Assembly: GCF_007644105.1 (NCBI RefSeq)
Contig: NZ_VFAC01000020.1
Coordinates: 16,542-80,541, forward strand
Direction: 5' to 3'
Origin: Elioraea rosea
GTDB taxonomy: Bacteria; Pseudomonadota; Alphaproteobacteria; Acetobacterales; Acetobacteraceae
Length of the DNA: 64,000 bases
Below the pieces are notes generated by a model, which did not search any database, was not told where the DNA came from, and saw only the letters and a program-made list of their open reading frames with translations. Both the position numbers and the translations under genes were made by a program. Within the stretch, counting starts at the first letter, position 1; each line of letters opens with the position of its first letter. Positions 43,981 through 53,136 of this stretch are shown in pieces.

Positions 43981-45611
43981 GCGACCGCCTCGCGCCGCTC
44001 GAGGTCATCCGCCGCTTCCGCGCCCATGACTTCACGCTGGCCGACTTCCTCGCCGCGCGGGTCGAGGCGCGGCCCGAAGACACGTTCCTCGTCTTCGAGG
44101 GACGGAGCTGGAGCTACGCCGCATTCGCGCGCGAGGTTGCGCGCCTCGCCGCGTGGCTTGCCGCGAAAGGCGTGCGCGCGGGTGACCGGATCGGCGTGCT
44201 CTCGACGAACCACCCGACGACTGCGGCGCTGCTCTTCGCTACCGCCCGGCTCGGCGCGATCATGGTTCCCGCCAACCCCGATTACGGGCCGGCGGAGGCG
44301 GGCTACGTGTTCGGCCATGCCGGCATCTCCGGCCTCGTCGCCGGGCCAGGCCAGGTGGCGGTCGCCGTTGCCGCGATCGGGGGCCTCTCGCCATCGCCAT
44401 GGGTCGTTTTGAACGAGGAGGCGGAGGGTGCCGCGCTGCCGACGCTCGAGGCCGGGACGCAGGGCCTCGATGCCGCGGACGTGCCGCCCGCATGCGGCGG
44501 GGCGGACGATACGTGCCTGCTCATCTACACCTCCGGCACCACCGGGTTCCCGAAGGGCGTGATGCATGCGCAGCGGTCGGTCGTGCTGACGGGTGAGGCC
44601 TTCGTCGGGCGCATGCATCTCCAGCCGGACGACCGGCTGATGTGCGTGCTGCCGCTCTTCCACATCAACGCGCTGTTCTACTCGCTCTGCGGCGGCATCG
44701 CCTGCGGCGGGTCCGTCGCGCTCGTCCGCCGCTTCTCCGCCTCCGGATTCTGGCGCACCGCCGCCGAGACGGGCGCGACGGAGGTGAACCTGATGGCCGC
44801 GGCGGCGCGCATCCTCATGTTGCGCGACCGGTCAGAGTTCGTTGCTGGACACCGCCTGCGCAAGGCCTTCATCGCGCCGCTGACGGCCGAGATGCACGCG
44901 GCCTTCACCGGGCCGTTCGGCCTCTCCGACATCATCGAATGCTACGGCATGACGGAGATCCCCGGCGTGATCGGCAACCCCTTCGCCGGCGAACGGCGCC
45001 TTGGCAGCATGGGGATGATCACCCCCCACCCCGATCCTGCCATCGCACGGCCCGAGGCGCGCATCGTCGACGAGGACTTCCGTGACGCGCCGGCGAATGT
45101 TCCCGGCGCGCTCGTCGTCCGCACGCCGACGATCATGCAGGGCTACTGGCACGCGCCGGAGGCAACGCGCGATGCCTTCCGCGACGGCTGGTTCCTGACC
45201 GGCGACATCGCGCGCCGCGACGAGGACGGCTACTTCCACTTCGTCGCGCGGGCCAAGGACATCATCCGGCGCCGCGGCGAGAACGTGTCGGGCGCGGAGC
45301 TAGACCGGGTCGTCACCTCCCATCCCGCTGTGGCGGAGGCCGCGACCATTGGCGTTCCCTCCGCGATGGGGGATGAGGACATCCTCGTCGCCATCGTGCC
45401 GCGCCCGGGCGCGGCGCCGAGGGCGGAGGAGATCGCCGAGCATGTCCGTGCCCGGCTCGCCGCCTTCAAGGTGCCGCGCTACGTCGCCTTCGTCGATGCG
45501 CTGCCGCAGACGGCGACGCAGCGCATCGAGAAGTACAAGCTGAAGCAGGACCCCACGCTGCTTGCCCGGGCCGTCGATCTCGAGGCGGCGGCAGCGCGGG
45601 CGGAACGATGA
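43977..45611 (+). CDS. AMP-dependent acyl-CoA ligase (CaiC/FadD-like)
   Basis: Forms an acyl-CoA from a carboxylic acid, ATP and CoA. The 544-residue ANL enzyme has P-loop TSGTTGFPKGVMHAQ, the A5 motif ECYGMTEIPG, the A7 motif GWFLTGDIA, the hinge FVARAKDIIRRRGENVSGAE and the catalytic A10 lysine in TQRIEKYKLKQ. The GTG start overlaps the lyase stop as GTGA, and its own stop overlaps the possible early start of the solute-binding protein. Resembles carnitine/crotonobetaine ligases (LPLFHINALFYSL), but the acid is unknown. Confidence 0.92.
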   Translation: MSDRLAPLEVIRRFRAHDFTLADFLAARVEARPEDTFLVFEGRSWSYAAFAREVARLAAWLAAKGVRAGDRIGVLSTNHPTTAALLFATARLGAIMVPANPDYGPAEAGYVFGHAGISGLVAGPGQVAVAVAAIGGLSPSPWVVLNEEAEGAALPTLEAGTQGLDAADVPPACGGADDTCLLIYTSGTTGFPKGVMHAQRSVVLTGEAFVGRMHLQPDDRLMCVLPLFHINALFYSLCGGIACGGSVALVRRFSASGFWRTAAETGATEVNLMAAAARILMLRDRSEFVAGHRLRKAFIAPLTAEMHAAFTGPFGLSDIIECYGMTEIPGVIGNPFAGERRLGSMGMITPHPDPAIARPEARIVDEDFRDAPANVPGALVVRTPTIMQGYWHAPEATRDAFRDGWFLTGDIARRDEDGYFHFVARAKDIIRRRGENVSGAELDRVVTSHPAVAEAATIGVPSAMGDEDILVAIVPRPGAAPRAEEIAEHVRARLAAFKVPRYVAFVDALPQTATQRIEKYKLKQDPTLLARAVDLEAAAARAER

Positions 45612-45637
45612 CAACCAACAACCGAGGGAACACGTCC

Positions 45638-46612
45638 ATGAAGCGTCGCACACTTCTCGGCGCGGCCGCCGCGCTGCCGTTCGCCGCCGGCACCGCCCCT
45701 GCCCAGGGTTCCTGGCCGAGCGAGCGGCCGATCCGCATCGTCATCACCTATCCGCCAGGTGGCACGAGCGACTTCGTCGCCCGCACCTTCGCCAACCAGC
45801 TCGGCCAGCAGCTTGGTCAGAGCGTGGTGGTGGAAAACCGCTCGGGCGGCGGCGGCGTGATCGGCTGGACGAACGTCGTCCGCTCCGCGCCCGACGGCTA
45901 CACCTTCCTGCTGACCGACAACTCGCTCGCCACCGCGCCGGCGCTCCTGCCCAATCTCGGCTTCGACATCAATGCCGACCTGACCCCCGTGTCGCTGCTC
46001 GTCGACTATCCCTGCATCGTCGTCGTCGGGCCGGAGGTGCAGGCGAGCACGATGGGCGAGTTCGTCGCGCTCGCGAAGTCGCGCCAGAACGACCAGCTCT
46101 TCTACGGCTCGATGGGCAACGGCTCCTCGCCGCATCTCTATGCCGAGCTGCTGCAGGACCAGTCGGGCATGAAGATGACGCACGTGCCCTATCGCGGCAT
46201 GGGCCCGGCCTTCACCGACCTGCTCGCCGGCCGCGTCGCGCTTCTGATTGCAGCACCGGCGACGGTGATGGCGGCGATCAAGGCGGGCCGGGTGAAGGCG
46301 CTCGCCATCGGCACGCCGGGAGAGCGCATCCCCGCATTGCCTGACGTGCCGACGCTGAAGGAGCTCGGCTTCGATTTCACCTACAGCTTCTGGTACGGGC
46401 TGCTCGCCCCGAAGGGCCTGCCGCAGCCGATCGCCGCGCGCATGCAGGCCGAGGTGAAGAAGGCCTTCGAGGTGCCCGAGTTCCGCAACCGCTTCGTCGA
46501 GCAGGGGGGCGTGCCCGTTGCCGGAGACGGCGAGGCACTCGCGAAGGTGATGCGCACCGACTACACGGTCTGGGGCGGCATGATCCGCGAGCGGAACATC
46601 AAGCCCGATTGA
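45638..46612 (+). CDS. Bug-family (TctC) periplasmic solute-binding protein
   Basis: A 324-residue tripartite-tricarboxylate-type receptor, binding a carboxylic acid such as citrate or an aromatic acid in the periplasm. Signal peptide MKRRTLLGAAAALPFAAGTA, then WPSERPIRIVITYPPGGTSD (Bug core), VVVENRSGGGGVIGWTNVVR and YGSMGNGSSPHLYAELLQ. I chose ATG 45638 because GAGGGA lies 8 bases upstream; an earlier ATG (45608) overlaps the ligase stop. The TctA/TctB membrane subunits are not nearby, as usual for orphan Bug proteins. Operon context suggests it delivers the ligase substrate. Confidence 0.92.
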   Translation: MKRRTLLGAAAALPFAAGTAPAQGSWPSERPIRIVITYPPGGTSDFVARTFANQLGQQLGQSVVVENRSGGGGVIGWTNVVRSAPDGYTFLLTDNSLATAPALLPNLGFDINADLTPVSLLVDYPCIVVVGPEVQASTMGEFVALAKSRQNDQLFYGSMGNGSSPHLYAELLQDQSGMKMTHVPYRGMGPAFTDLLAGRVALLIAAPATVMAAIKAGRVKALAIGTPGERIPALPDVPTLKELGFDFTYSFWYGLLAPKGLPQPIAARMQAEVKKAFEVPEFRNRFVEQGGVPVAGDGEALAKVMRTDYTVWGGMIRERNIKPD

Positions 46613-46656
46613 CCGCCCTCTGACCGCCGCGTGAGTGGCGGCTCCATGCTCGCCGC

Positions 46657-46685
46657 TTGACTTCCCGGGCGACCGGGCTGATAGT
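46657..46685 (+). promoter_or_regulatory. Promoter of the ArsR-type operon, possibly leaderless
   Basis: TTGACT (46657-46662) and GATAGT (46680-46685) are 17 bp apart. The predicted start point (about 46692-46693) falls on the ATG of the ArsR gene. Confidence 0.55.
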
Positions 46686-46701
46686 TAACCTCATGGTTAA
46701 C
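46684..46701. promoter_or_regulatory. Operator dyad GTTAACC-TCAT-GGTTAAC over the ArsR start codon
   Basis: A perfect 7-4-7 inverted repeat that overlaps both the -10 box and the ATG at 46693. It is a likely autorepression site of the ArsR-type regulator. Confidence 0.7.
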
Positions 46702-47025
46702 CATCAGCCCGGCTCGCTCGATGCCGTTTTCGCGGCCCTGTCGGACCCGACACGGCGTGCCCTGCTCGAGCGCCTGACGGGGGAGGACGAGCTCTCGGTC
46801 TCCGCCCTCGCCACGCCTCTGCCGATGTCGCTTCCCGCGGTGATGAAGCATCTCGACGTGCTCGAACAGGCCGGGCTCGTGGCGCGCCGGAAGGTCGGAC
46901 GCACGGTGCGGTGCCGCATCGAGGCCGCGCCGATGGAAACCGCGATGGAGTGGCTGGCCCGCTACGAGCGCTTCTGGACCGAAAGTCTCGACCGCCTTGC
47001 CACGCTCGTGGAGCGTGACGAATGA
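46693..47025 (+). CDS. ArsR-family winged-helix regulator
   Basis: A 110-residue repressor. It has the typical FAALSDPTRRALLERLTG opening, HTH LPMSLPAVMKHLDVLEQAGL and wing LVARRKVGRTVRCRIEAAP. No Cys metal site is seen, so this is the non-metal subgroup found beside SRPBCC/AHSA1 proteins. It starts at ATG 46693, inside the dyad, without a Shine-Dalgarno. Its stop overlaps the SRPBCC gene (ATGA). It should repress its own four-gene operon. Confidence 0.93.
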   Translation: MVNHQPGSLDAVFAALSDPTRRALLERLTGEDELSVSALATPLPMSLPAVMKHLDVLEQAGLVARRKVGRTVRCRIEAAPMETAMEWLARYERFWTESLDRLATLVERDE

Positions 47026-47459
47026 GCGACGCAATCCCGAGCATCACCCTCGTGCGCCGGCTGAAGGCGCCGCCCGAACGGGTCTGGGCCGCCTGGACCG
47101 AGCCTGCACTGATGCTGCTCTGGTTCGGCCCGCAGACGGCGCACGCGGAGCAGGCGGAGGCCGATCTCCAACTCGGCGGGCGGTTCCGCGTGGTGCTGCG
47201 CGAGGATGGCGGCGACCGCCACGAGGCACATGGCCGCTACGATGTCATCGAGCCGCCGTCCCGCCTGGTGTTCGCCTGGAACTGGGCGAGCACGCCCGAG
47301 CGCGTCTCGCGCGTCACCGTCGTTCTGCGCGCGATCGCCGACGGCACCGAGCTCACCCTGACGCATGACCGCTTCGCCGATGCGGACGCCGCGCGGGCCC
47401 ATGAACGCGGCTGGAGCGGCTCGCTCGACCGTCTCGAAGCCCTCGCAGCCAGCCTATGA
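47022..47459 (+). CDS. SRPBCC-domain protein (AHSA1/CalC family)
   Basis: A 145-residue START/Bet v1-fold protein with a hydrophobic ligand cavity. SITLVRRLKAPPERVWAAWT, EPALMLLWFGP, LGGRFRVVLRED and VIEPPSRLVFAWNW are AHSA1-like motifs. This family is typically co-encoded with an ArsR regulator, as here, with an ATGA overlap. It may bind or sense a small hydrophobic compound; the role is unproven. Confidence 0.92.
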   Translation: MSDAIPSITLVRRLKAPPERVWAAWTEPALMLLWFGPQTAHAEQAEADLQLGGRFRVVLREDGGDRHEAHGRYDVIEPPSRLVFAWNWASTPERVSRVTVVLRAIADGTELTLTHDRFADADAARAHERGWSGSLDRLEALAASL

Positions 47460-47476
47460 GAAGGGGAGGACAACCG

Positions 47477-48103
47477 ATGCGCCTGTACTACGCCGAAACG
47501 CTCATGCCCCGGAAGGTGTGCGCGCTTGCACGCCATCTCGGCGCGCCGGTCACCCTCGTGCATGTTGACCTCGGCAAGGGCGAACATCGTGCCGCCGAGC
47601 ACATCGCACGCAACCCCAACGGCAAGGTGCCCGTGCTGGTGGACGGCGCACGGACGATCTGGGAATCGAACGCGATCCTGTGCCACCTCGCGCAGCGCGC
47701 CGCGTCGCCGCTGTGGCCCAAGGACAGCGCCGGCCAGGTCGAGCTGGTCCGCTGGTTCTCGTGGGACAGCGAGCACTTCACCCGTGCAGGCGGGGAACTC
47801 TACTTCCAGTTCCTCATCAGGCCGCGCTTTGGCCTCGGCGATCCTGACCCAGCCGCCGTCGCCGACGCGCAAGCTGCGTGGCGAGCCGCGGCCGGGGTGC
47901 TCGAGACACATCTCGAGGGGCGCACTTGGCTGCTCGGCGATCGTCTCACCGTGGCCGACTTCGCCATCGGCGTCGCGCTTCCCTATGCCGATGCCGCGCG
48001 CATCCCGCTGTCGGAGTTTCCGCGCATCACTGCCTGGCACGAGCGCCTCTGCGCGCTGCCCGGCTGGACCGACCCGTTCCCCACCCTCTCGGAGGCAGCC
48101 TGA
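47477..48103 (+). CDS. Glutathione S-transferase family protein
   Basis: A 208-residue cytosolic GST. N-terminal thioredoxin fold: MRLYYAETLMPRKVCALARH, then NPNGKVPVLVDGARTIWESN with the cis-Pro and the glutathione-binding ES pair. C-terminal helices: FAIGVALPYADAARIP (N-capping region VADFAIG). AGGGGAGGA lies upstream of ATG 47477; an in-frame ATG at 47456 overlaps the SRPBCC stop. Part of the ArsR operon; likely detoxification. Confidence 0.93.
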   Translation: MRLYYAETLMPRKVCALARHLGAPVTLVHVDLGKGEHRAAEHIARNPNGKVPVLVDGARTIWESNAILCHLAQRAASPLWPKDSAGQVELVRWFSWDSEHFTRAGGELYFQFLIRPRFGLGDPDPAAVADAQAAWRAAAGVLETHLEGRTWLLGDRLTVADFAIGVALPYADAARIPLSEFPRITAWHERLCALPGWTDPFPTLSEAA

Positions 48104-48105
48104 TC

Positions 48106-48852
48106 ATGGACGGAACACACAACGCCGCGCTCGCGCGCCGCATCGTCACACGTGAGGAATGGCTGGCCGAGCGCCGCGCGCTGCTCGAGCAGGAGCGCGC
48201 AGTCACGCATGCGCTCGATCGCATACGCGCCGCACGCCGCGCCCTGCCATGGGTCCGCATCGAAACGCCCTACGTGTTCGAGGGACCAGAGGGCAGGGTG
48301 ACGCTCGCTGAGCTGTTCGGCCCGCGCACCCAGCTTGCCGTGTACCACTTCATGCTCGCGCCGGAGAGCGATCATATCTGCCCTGGCTGCGCCTTCATCG
48401 CCGACCATGTCGACGCCGCACGTCAGCACTTCGAGCAGGCCGACCTCTCCTTCGCCGCGATCTCGCGTGCGACGCTGCCGCAGATCGAGGCGGTCAGGCA
48501 CCGCATGGGCTGGCGCTTCGCCTGGGTGTCTTCCCACGGCAGCAGCTTCAACTACGATTTCGGCGTGTCCTTCACGCCGGAGCAGGTGGCTGCTGGGCGA
48601 ACCGGCTACAATTTCGGCACCACGCCGTATCACCACCTCGACCAGCACGGAACGAGCCTTTTCGTGCGCGACGAGGAGGGTGCGGCGTTCCATGCCTATT
48701 CGTGCTACGCGCGCGGGGATGAGCTCCTGATCGGTGCGTTCAACTGGCTCGACCTCGCGCCGAAGGGGCGCAACGAGCGGGGCACGATGAGCTGGGTGAA
48801 GCTGCACGACGAGTACGGAACCGCACCGAAAGGCGGCTGTTGCGCCCACTGA
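48106..48852 (+). CDS. DUF899 family thioredoxin-like protein
   Basis: A 248-residue protein of the DUF899 (AhpC/TSA-like) family. Signatures are VTREEWLAERRALLEQE, LAVYHFMLAPESDHICPGCA, FIADHVDAARQHFEQADLSF, WVSSHGSSFNYDFGVSF and the late HAYSCYARGDELL. CPGC resembles a redox pair, and the C-terminus ends in CCAH. It follows the GST stop by 2 bases. Operon context (ArsR, SRPBCC, GST) suggests a stress or detoxification module; biochemical function is unknown. Confidence 0.9.
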   Translation: MDGTHNAALARRIVTREEWLAERRALLEQERAVTHALDRIRAARRALPWVRIETPYVFEGPEGRVTLAELFGPRTQLAVYHFMLAPESDHICPGCAFIADHVDAARQHFEQADLSFAAISRATLPQIEAVRHRMGWRFAWVSSHGSSFNYDFGVSFTPEQVAAGRTGYNFGTTPYHHLDQHGTSLFVRDEEGAAFHAYSCYARGDELLIGAFNWLDLAPKGRNERGTMSWVKLHDEYGTAPKGGCCAH

Positions 48853-48858
48853 GATCCA

Positions 48859-48947
48859 TGGTGCGGGCGGTCGGAGTCGAACCGACACGCCGGTCGCCCG
48901 GCTGCGGATTTTAAGTCCGCTGCGTCTACCAGTTCCGCCACGCCCGC
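48859..48947 (-). tRNA. tRNA-Leu (anticodon UAA), CCA encoded
   Basis: On the minus strand the 89-nt gene begins GCGGGCG and ends CGCCCGCACCA, giving a perfect 7-bp acceptor stem. The anticodon arm is GCGGA-CTTAAAA-TCCGC with anticodon TAA. A long variable arm and GGTTCGACTCC T-arm confirm a class II leucine tRNA. CCA is in the DNA. Confidence 0.95.
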
Positions 48948-49048
48948 GCCGCACGATGCATACCAGCACGCCCTGCGTGCGGCGAGGGTGGCGGCGAGTT
49001 GACCGCCCCCGGATTTGCCCGCAGCGTCGCGCCGCGGAGGGAGAGCGG

Positions 49049-49864
49049 ATGACCACGATACGGATTGGCGTTGCCGGCTGCGCGGGGCGCATGGGCCGGC
49101 TTCTGCTCGACGAGATCGCCCGCGCCGAGGGGGCGGGCCTGAGCGGCGGAACGGTGCGCCGGCAGAGCAGCCACTACGGCGACGACATCGGCCGGCTCGC
49201 CGGCCGCGAACCGGTGGGCCAACCCGCGACCGACAGCGCAGCGACCCTGTTCGGCCATTCCGACGTGGTGATCGACTTCACCCACCCCGATGCGCTGGCC
49301 GCCCATCTCGAGGCCGCGACGGTGGCGGGCAAGCCGCTCGTGCTCGGCACCTCCGGGCTCTCGGCGGCACAGGAGAAGGCGGTGGCGGACGCCGCCTCGC
49401 GGATTCCCATCATCTATGCCGCGAACTTCGCCCCCGCGGTGAACGTGATGCTCGGCCTCGTTCGCCAGGCCGCCGCGGCGCTGGGGCCGGACTACGACAT
49501 CGAGATCGTCGAGATGCACCACAGGCAGAAGATCGACGCCCCCTCCGGCACGGCGATCGCCCTCGGCCGCGCGGCGGCGGAGGGGCGCGGGATCGACCTC
49601 GAGGCCAACATGGAAAGCGGCCGGCATGGGCATGCGGGTCGGCGGAAGGATGGCGCGATCGGGTTCGCCGCGCTGCGCGGCGGCCAGGTGGTAGGAGAGC
49701 ACGAGGTGATCTTCGCCGGCGCGGTCGAGCACATCACGATCGGCCACAGGAGCTTCGAGCGGCGCATCTACGCGCAAGGGGCGGTGCGGGCGGCGCTGTG
49801 GGTCGCCGGCCGCAAGCCTGGCCTCTACGGCATGCTCGACGTGCTGGGCATGGCCGGGCGGTGA
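49049..49864 (+). CDS. dapB: 4-hydroxy-tetrahydrodipicolinate reductase
   Basis: NAD(P)H-dependent step of the lysine/diaminopimelate pathway. The 271 residues have the dinucleotide site RIGVAGCAGRMGRLLLDEI, DVVIDFTHPDA, GTSGLS and the family signature EIVEMHHRQKIDAPSGTA-IALG. Substrate loops GRRKDGAIGFAALRGG and EHEVIFAG are conserved. GGAGGGAGAG precedes ATG 49049, with 6-7 bases spacing. It is immediately upstream of metK, 131 bases apart. Confidence 0.97.
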   Translation: MTTIRIGVAGCAGRMGRLLLDEIARAEGAGLSGGTVRRQSSHYGDDIGRLAGREPVGQPATDSAATLFGHSDVVIDFTHPDALAAHLEAATVAGKPLVLGTSGLSAAQEKAVADAASRIPIIYAANFAPAVNVMLGLVRQAAAALGPDYDIEIVEMHHRQKIDAPSGTAIALGRAAAEGRGIDLEANMESGRHGHAGRRKDGAIGFAALRGGQVVGEHEVIFAGAVEHITIGHRSFERRIYAQGAVRAALWVAGRKPGLYGMLDVLGMAGR

Positions 49865-49883
49865 GGCGCGCAACGCCCCTGCC

Positions 49884-49911
49884 TTGACCCGGCCACTGTT
49901 CCCTGCAATCT
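49884..49911 (+). promoter_or_regulatory. Possible promoter of metK-trmB
   Basis: TTGACC (49884-49889) and CAATCT (49906-49911) are separated by 16 bp. This is the only box pair seen in the dapB-metK gap. A GCCGG...CCGGC hairpin lies just downstream, but I recognise no known SAM riboswitch. Confidence 0.35.
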
Positions 49912-49995
49912 CCCCGCCGACCCACTCCCGGGGCCGGCGTTTCGGGGACCCCGGCCACTCCGCATACACCCCGCGACAAGAGGACGAAGCACGCC

Positions 49996-51183
49996 ATGCG
50001 CGCGACGGGCGAATACCTGTTCACGAGTGAATCCGTGTCCGAAGGCCACCCAGACAAGGTTGCGGACAGGATCAGCGATACCGTCCTCGATGCCTTCCTC
50101 GCCGCCGACCCATACTCGCGCGTGGCCTGCGAGACGCTGGTGACGACCAACCGCGTCGTGCTCGCCGGCGAGGTGCGCGGCCCCGAGACGGTGACGTCCG
50201 ACTACCTGATCCACCTCGCGCGGCTTGCCATCCACGACATCGGCTACGACCAGGAGGGCTTCTCCTGGAAGCATGCCGACATCGCCTGCTACCTGCACGC
50301 CCAGTCAGCCGACATCGCCCAGGGCGTGGACGCCGCCGGGAACAAGGACGAGGGCGCGGGCGACCAGGGCATCATGTTCGGCTATGCCTGCCGCGAGACG
50401 CCTGAGCTGATGCCTGCCCCGCTCTACTACGCGCACCTGATCCTCCGGCGCATCAGCGAGCTCCGCCGCGCCAAGAGCCCCGAGGTGGCCGGCCTGCTGC
50501 CCGACGCCAAGAGCCAGGTGACGCTGCGCTACGTCGATGGCGTGCCGGTCGGTGCGACCTCGATCGTCGTCTCGACGCAGCATGTCGAGGACATGGACCA
50601 GGCAGACATCCGCCGGAAGGTGCAGGCTATCGTCGAGCGCAGCCTGCCGAAGGGCTGGATGTGCCCGGACGACGAGTTCTACGTGAACCCCACCGGCAAG
50701 TTCGTGATCGGCGGCCCGGACGGCGACGCAGGGCTGACGGGCCGCAAAATCATCGTCGACACCTATGGCGGCGCCTCGCCCCATGGCGGCGGCGCCTTCT
50801 CGGGCAAGGACCCCACGAAGGTCGACCGGTCCGCGGCCTATGCCTGCCGCTACCTCGCCAAGAACGTGGTCGCGGCCGGGCTGGCCGACCGCTGCACCAT
50901 CCAGGTCAGCTACGCGATCGGCGTGTCCAAGCCGCTCTCGGTCTATTTCGACCTGCACGGCACCGGCAAGGACGTCGACGAGGTGCGGCTCGCGAAGGTG
51001 GTGCAGGAGATGGTCAACCTCTCGCCGCGCGGCATCCGGGAGCACCTTCACCTCAACCGCGCGATCTACGTGCCGACCTCGGCCTACGGGCATTTCGGCC
51101 GCACGCCGGATGAGGACAAGGGCACCTTCAGCTGGGAGAGGACCGACCTCGTCCCGGCGCTGAAGTCCGCCTTCGGGCGGTGA
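49996..51183 (+). CDS. metK: S-adenosylmethionine synthetase
   Basis: Makes SAM from methionine and ATP. The 395-residue protein has [20 protein letters not shown] near residue 12, [15 protein letters not shown] (P-loop-like), [20 protein letters not shown] and [35 protein letters not shown] precedes the ATG. The stop overlaps the trmB GTG start. SAM from this enzyme serves methyltransferases such as trmB and the sugar methyltransferase. Confidence 0.98.
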   Translation: MRATGEYLFTSESVSEGHPDKVADRISDTVLDAFLAADPYSRVACETLVTTNRVVLAGEVRGPETVTSDYLIHLARLAIHDIGYDQEGFSWKHADIACYLHAQSADIAQGVDAAGNKDEGAGDQGIMFGYACRETPELMPAPLYYAHLILRRISELRRAKSPEVAGLLPDAKSQVTLRYVDGVPVGATSIVVSTQHVEDMDQADIRRKVQAIVERSLPKGWMCPDDEFYVNPTGKFVIGGPDGDAGLTGRKIIVDTYGGASPHGGGAFSGKDPTKVDRSAAYACRYLAKNVVAAGLADRCTIQVSYAIGVSKPLSVYFDLHGTGKDVDEVRLAKVVQEMVNLSPRGIREHLHLNRAIYVPTSAYGHFGRTPDEDKGTFSWERTDLVPALKSAFGR

Positions 51184-51920
51184 GCGGGGAGGCCGCGCCG
51201 CCGGCCCGGTCGAAGAAGATCGACCGCAAGCCGGCGGAGCGGCTCTACGGCCGTCGCCGCGGGCATGCGCTCCGGCCGAGGCAGGAGCGGCTTCTCTCCG
51301 AGGCGCTGCCTCGCATGGCCTTCCCTCTCGAACGCGCGTCCGAAGCCGCCGCGGCCTTCGCCGTTCCCGTGCGTTCGGTCTGGCTCGAGGTCGGCTTCGG
51401 CGGCGGCGAGCACGCCGAGGCGATCGCGGCTGCCAACCCCGATATCGGGCTGATTGCGGCCGAGGTGTTCGAGAACGGCGTGGGCAGCCTGCTCTCCCGC
51501 CTCGTCCCCGAGGGCGAGGAGGCCTTGGCGCCGCTTCCGCCCAACCTGCGCCTCTGGACGGCCGATGCGCGCCGGCTGATCGCCGCCCTGCCCGACGGCG
51601 CCCTCGGCCGGCTCTATCTGATGTTCCCCGACCCCTGGCCGAAGGCGCGCCACGCCCGGCGCCGTTTCGTCCACCCCGCGACGCTCGGCGAGGTGGCCCG
51701 CGTTCTCTCGCCCGGCGCCGAATGGCGGCTCGCCTCTGACGACCCGACCTACCAGAACTGGGTGGCAGAGACGCTCGGGGCCCAAGCGCTGTTCGAGATC
51801 GCTTCCGTCGCCGATGCGCGGCCGGACGGCTGGCCGCCGACGCGCTACGAGGCCAAGGCGCTGCGCGAGGGGCGCAGGCCCCGGTACTGGACCCTCGTCC
51901 GCCGCGGCGTCGCGACATGA
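51180..51920 (+). CDS. trmB: tRNA (guanine-N7-)-methyltransferase
   Basis: Methylates G46 in the variable loop of tRNAs. The 246-residue protein has [23 protein letters not shown]-site motif [20 protein letters not shown], the TrmB catalytic motif [20 protein letters not shown] and C-terminal P-T-x-Y-E ([10 protein letters not shown]). The GTG start overlaps the metK stop (GTGA), giving translational coupling to the SAM synthetase. Confidence 0.97.
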   Translation: MSGEAAPPARSKKIDRKPAERLYGRRRGHALRPRQERLLSEALPRMAFPLERASEAAAAFAVPVRSVWLEVGFGGGEHAEAIAAANPDIGLIAAEVFENGVGSLLSRLVPEGEEALAPLPPNLRLWTADARRLIAALPDGALGRLYLMFPDPWPKARHARRRFVHPATLGEVARVLSPGAEWRLASDDPTYQNWVAETLGAQALFEIASVADARPDGWPPTRYEAKALREGRRPRYWTLVRRGVAT

Positions 51921-52020
51921 TATTGATCAATCGCTTTCCCGTTCGGTCCTGCTAACGTCCCGCCATCCTGGCGAAACCGCGCGGCTTGGCGCATCGCCTC
52001 ATGCAGGCTCGGGTGAGACG

Positions 52021-53130
52021 ATGCGGGCATTCGGCGCGACGGCGCTTCTCCTTTCCTTCCTTGCGGCCGCGCCCGTCGCGGCGCAGCAGCCGCAGGCTCC
52101 GGCCGCCGTCCCGGTGGGCGTGGTCGCGGTCGCCGAGGAGGATGTCACGCAGGCGACGAGCTTCATCGGCCGCGTGGAGGCGGTCGATCGCGTCTCGCTC
52201 ATCGCCCGCGTCACCGGATTCCTCGAGCAGCAGGCCTTCCGCGATGGCCAGGACGTTGGCAAGGACGACCTGCTCTTCGTCATCGAGCGCGAGCCCTTCA
52301 TCGCGTCCGTCAACGCCGCCAAGGCCGACCTCGCCTCGTCCGAGGCGCTGAAGCTGAACGCCGACCTGCAGCTCCAGCGCGCCGAGGAGCTCGTGCGCAC
52401 CAACAACATCCCCGTCGCGACGCGCGACCAGCGCCGCGCCGAGGCGGCCGCTGCCGCTGCGCGCGTTCTCGAGGCCCAGGCCGCGCTCGAGCAGGCGGAG
52501 ATCAATCTCGACTACACGCTGATCCGCGCCCCCGTCGCAGGGCGCATCGGCCGAGCCGCCGTCTCGGTCGGCAATGTCGTCACCCCCCAGAGCGGCACGC
52601 TGGCCCTCCTGGTCAGCCAGGACCCGATGTACGTCACCTTCCCAGTCAGCCAGCGCATCCTGCTCGACATCAAGCGCAAGCGGGAAGCAGGCGGGGCGGC
52701 CGTGGACGTGAACGTCCGCCTCGCCTTCGCCGACGGCAGCCTCTACGACCAGGTGGGAGAGCTCGACTTCCTCGACGTCACCGTCGCGCAGGGCACCGAT
52801 ACGGTGATGGTTCGGGCGAAGATCCCCAACCCCAACCGGCTTCTGACGGACGGCATGTTCGTCTCGGTCCGCGTCGAGGGGGGCGAGCCGGAGAAAAAGG
52901 TCGTGATTCCACAATCGGCCGTGCTCCTCGACCAGCAGGGCGCCTATGTCTTCGTGGTCGAGGACGGCAAGGCGGCGATGCGGCGCGTCCGAACCGGGCA
53001 ATCACAGGGAGCCCGCATCACGATCGAGGACGGGCTGCGGCCGGGCGACATGCTGGTGGTCGACGGCATCCAGCGCATCCGCCCCGGAGCGCCGGTCCAG
53101 GCCACGCCGCCTTCCCCCCGGGCGGGCTGA
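52021..53130 (+). CDS. RND efflux pump periplasmic adaptor (AcrA/MexA family)
   Basis: Membrane fusion protein of a tripartite drug pump, 369 residues. Signal MRAFGATALLLSFLAAAPVA then AQQ. Lipoyl half-motifs are FIGRVEAVDRVSLIARVTGF-LEQQ and LDYTLIRAPVAGRIGRAAVS. A short helical hairpin and beta-barrel follow, with the typical VIPQSAVLLDQQGAYVFVVE and MLVVDGIQRIRPGAPV at the C-terminus. There is no lipobox Cys. The RND permease follows after 6 bases. No TolC-like gene or TetR repressor is adjacent. Confidence 0.95.
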   Translation: MRAFGATALLLSFLAAAPVAAQQPQAPAAVPVGVVAVAEEDVTQATSFIGRVEAVDRVSLIARVTGFLEQQAFRDGQDVGKDDLLFVIEREPFIASVNAAKADLASSEALKLNADLQLQRAEELVRTNNIPVATRDQRRAEAAAAAARVLEAQAALEQAEINLDYTLIRAPVAGRIGRAAVSVGNVVTPQSGTLALLVSQDPMYVTFPVSQRILLDIKRKREAGGAAVDVNVRLAFADGSLYDQVGELDFLDVTVAQGTDTVMVRAKIPNPNRLLTDGMFVSVRVEGGEPEKKVVIPQSAVLLDQQGAYVFVVEDGKAAMRRVRTGQSQGARITIEDGLRPGDMLVVDGIQRIRPGAPVQATPPSPRAG

Positions 53131-53136
53131 GCGGAG

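Noticed and set aside
49865..49995. A SAM riboswitch upstream of metK
   Set aside because: I looked for SAM-II and SAM/SAH-like elements. Only a short GCCGG/CCGGC hairpin is visible, with no conserved core.
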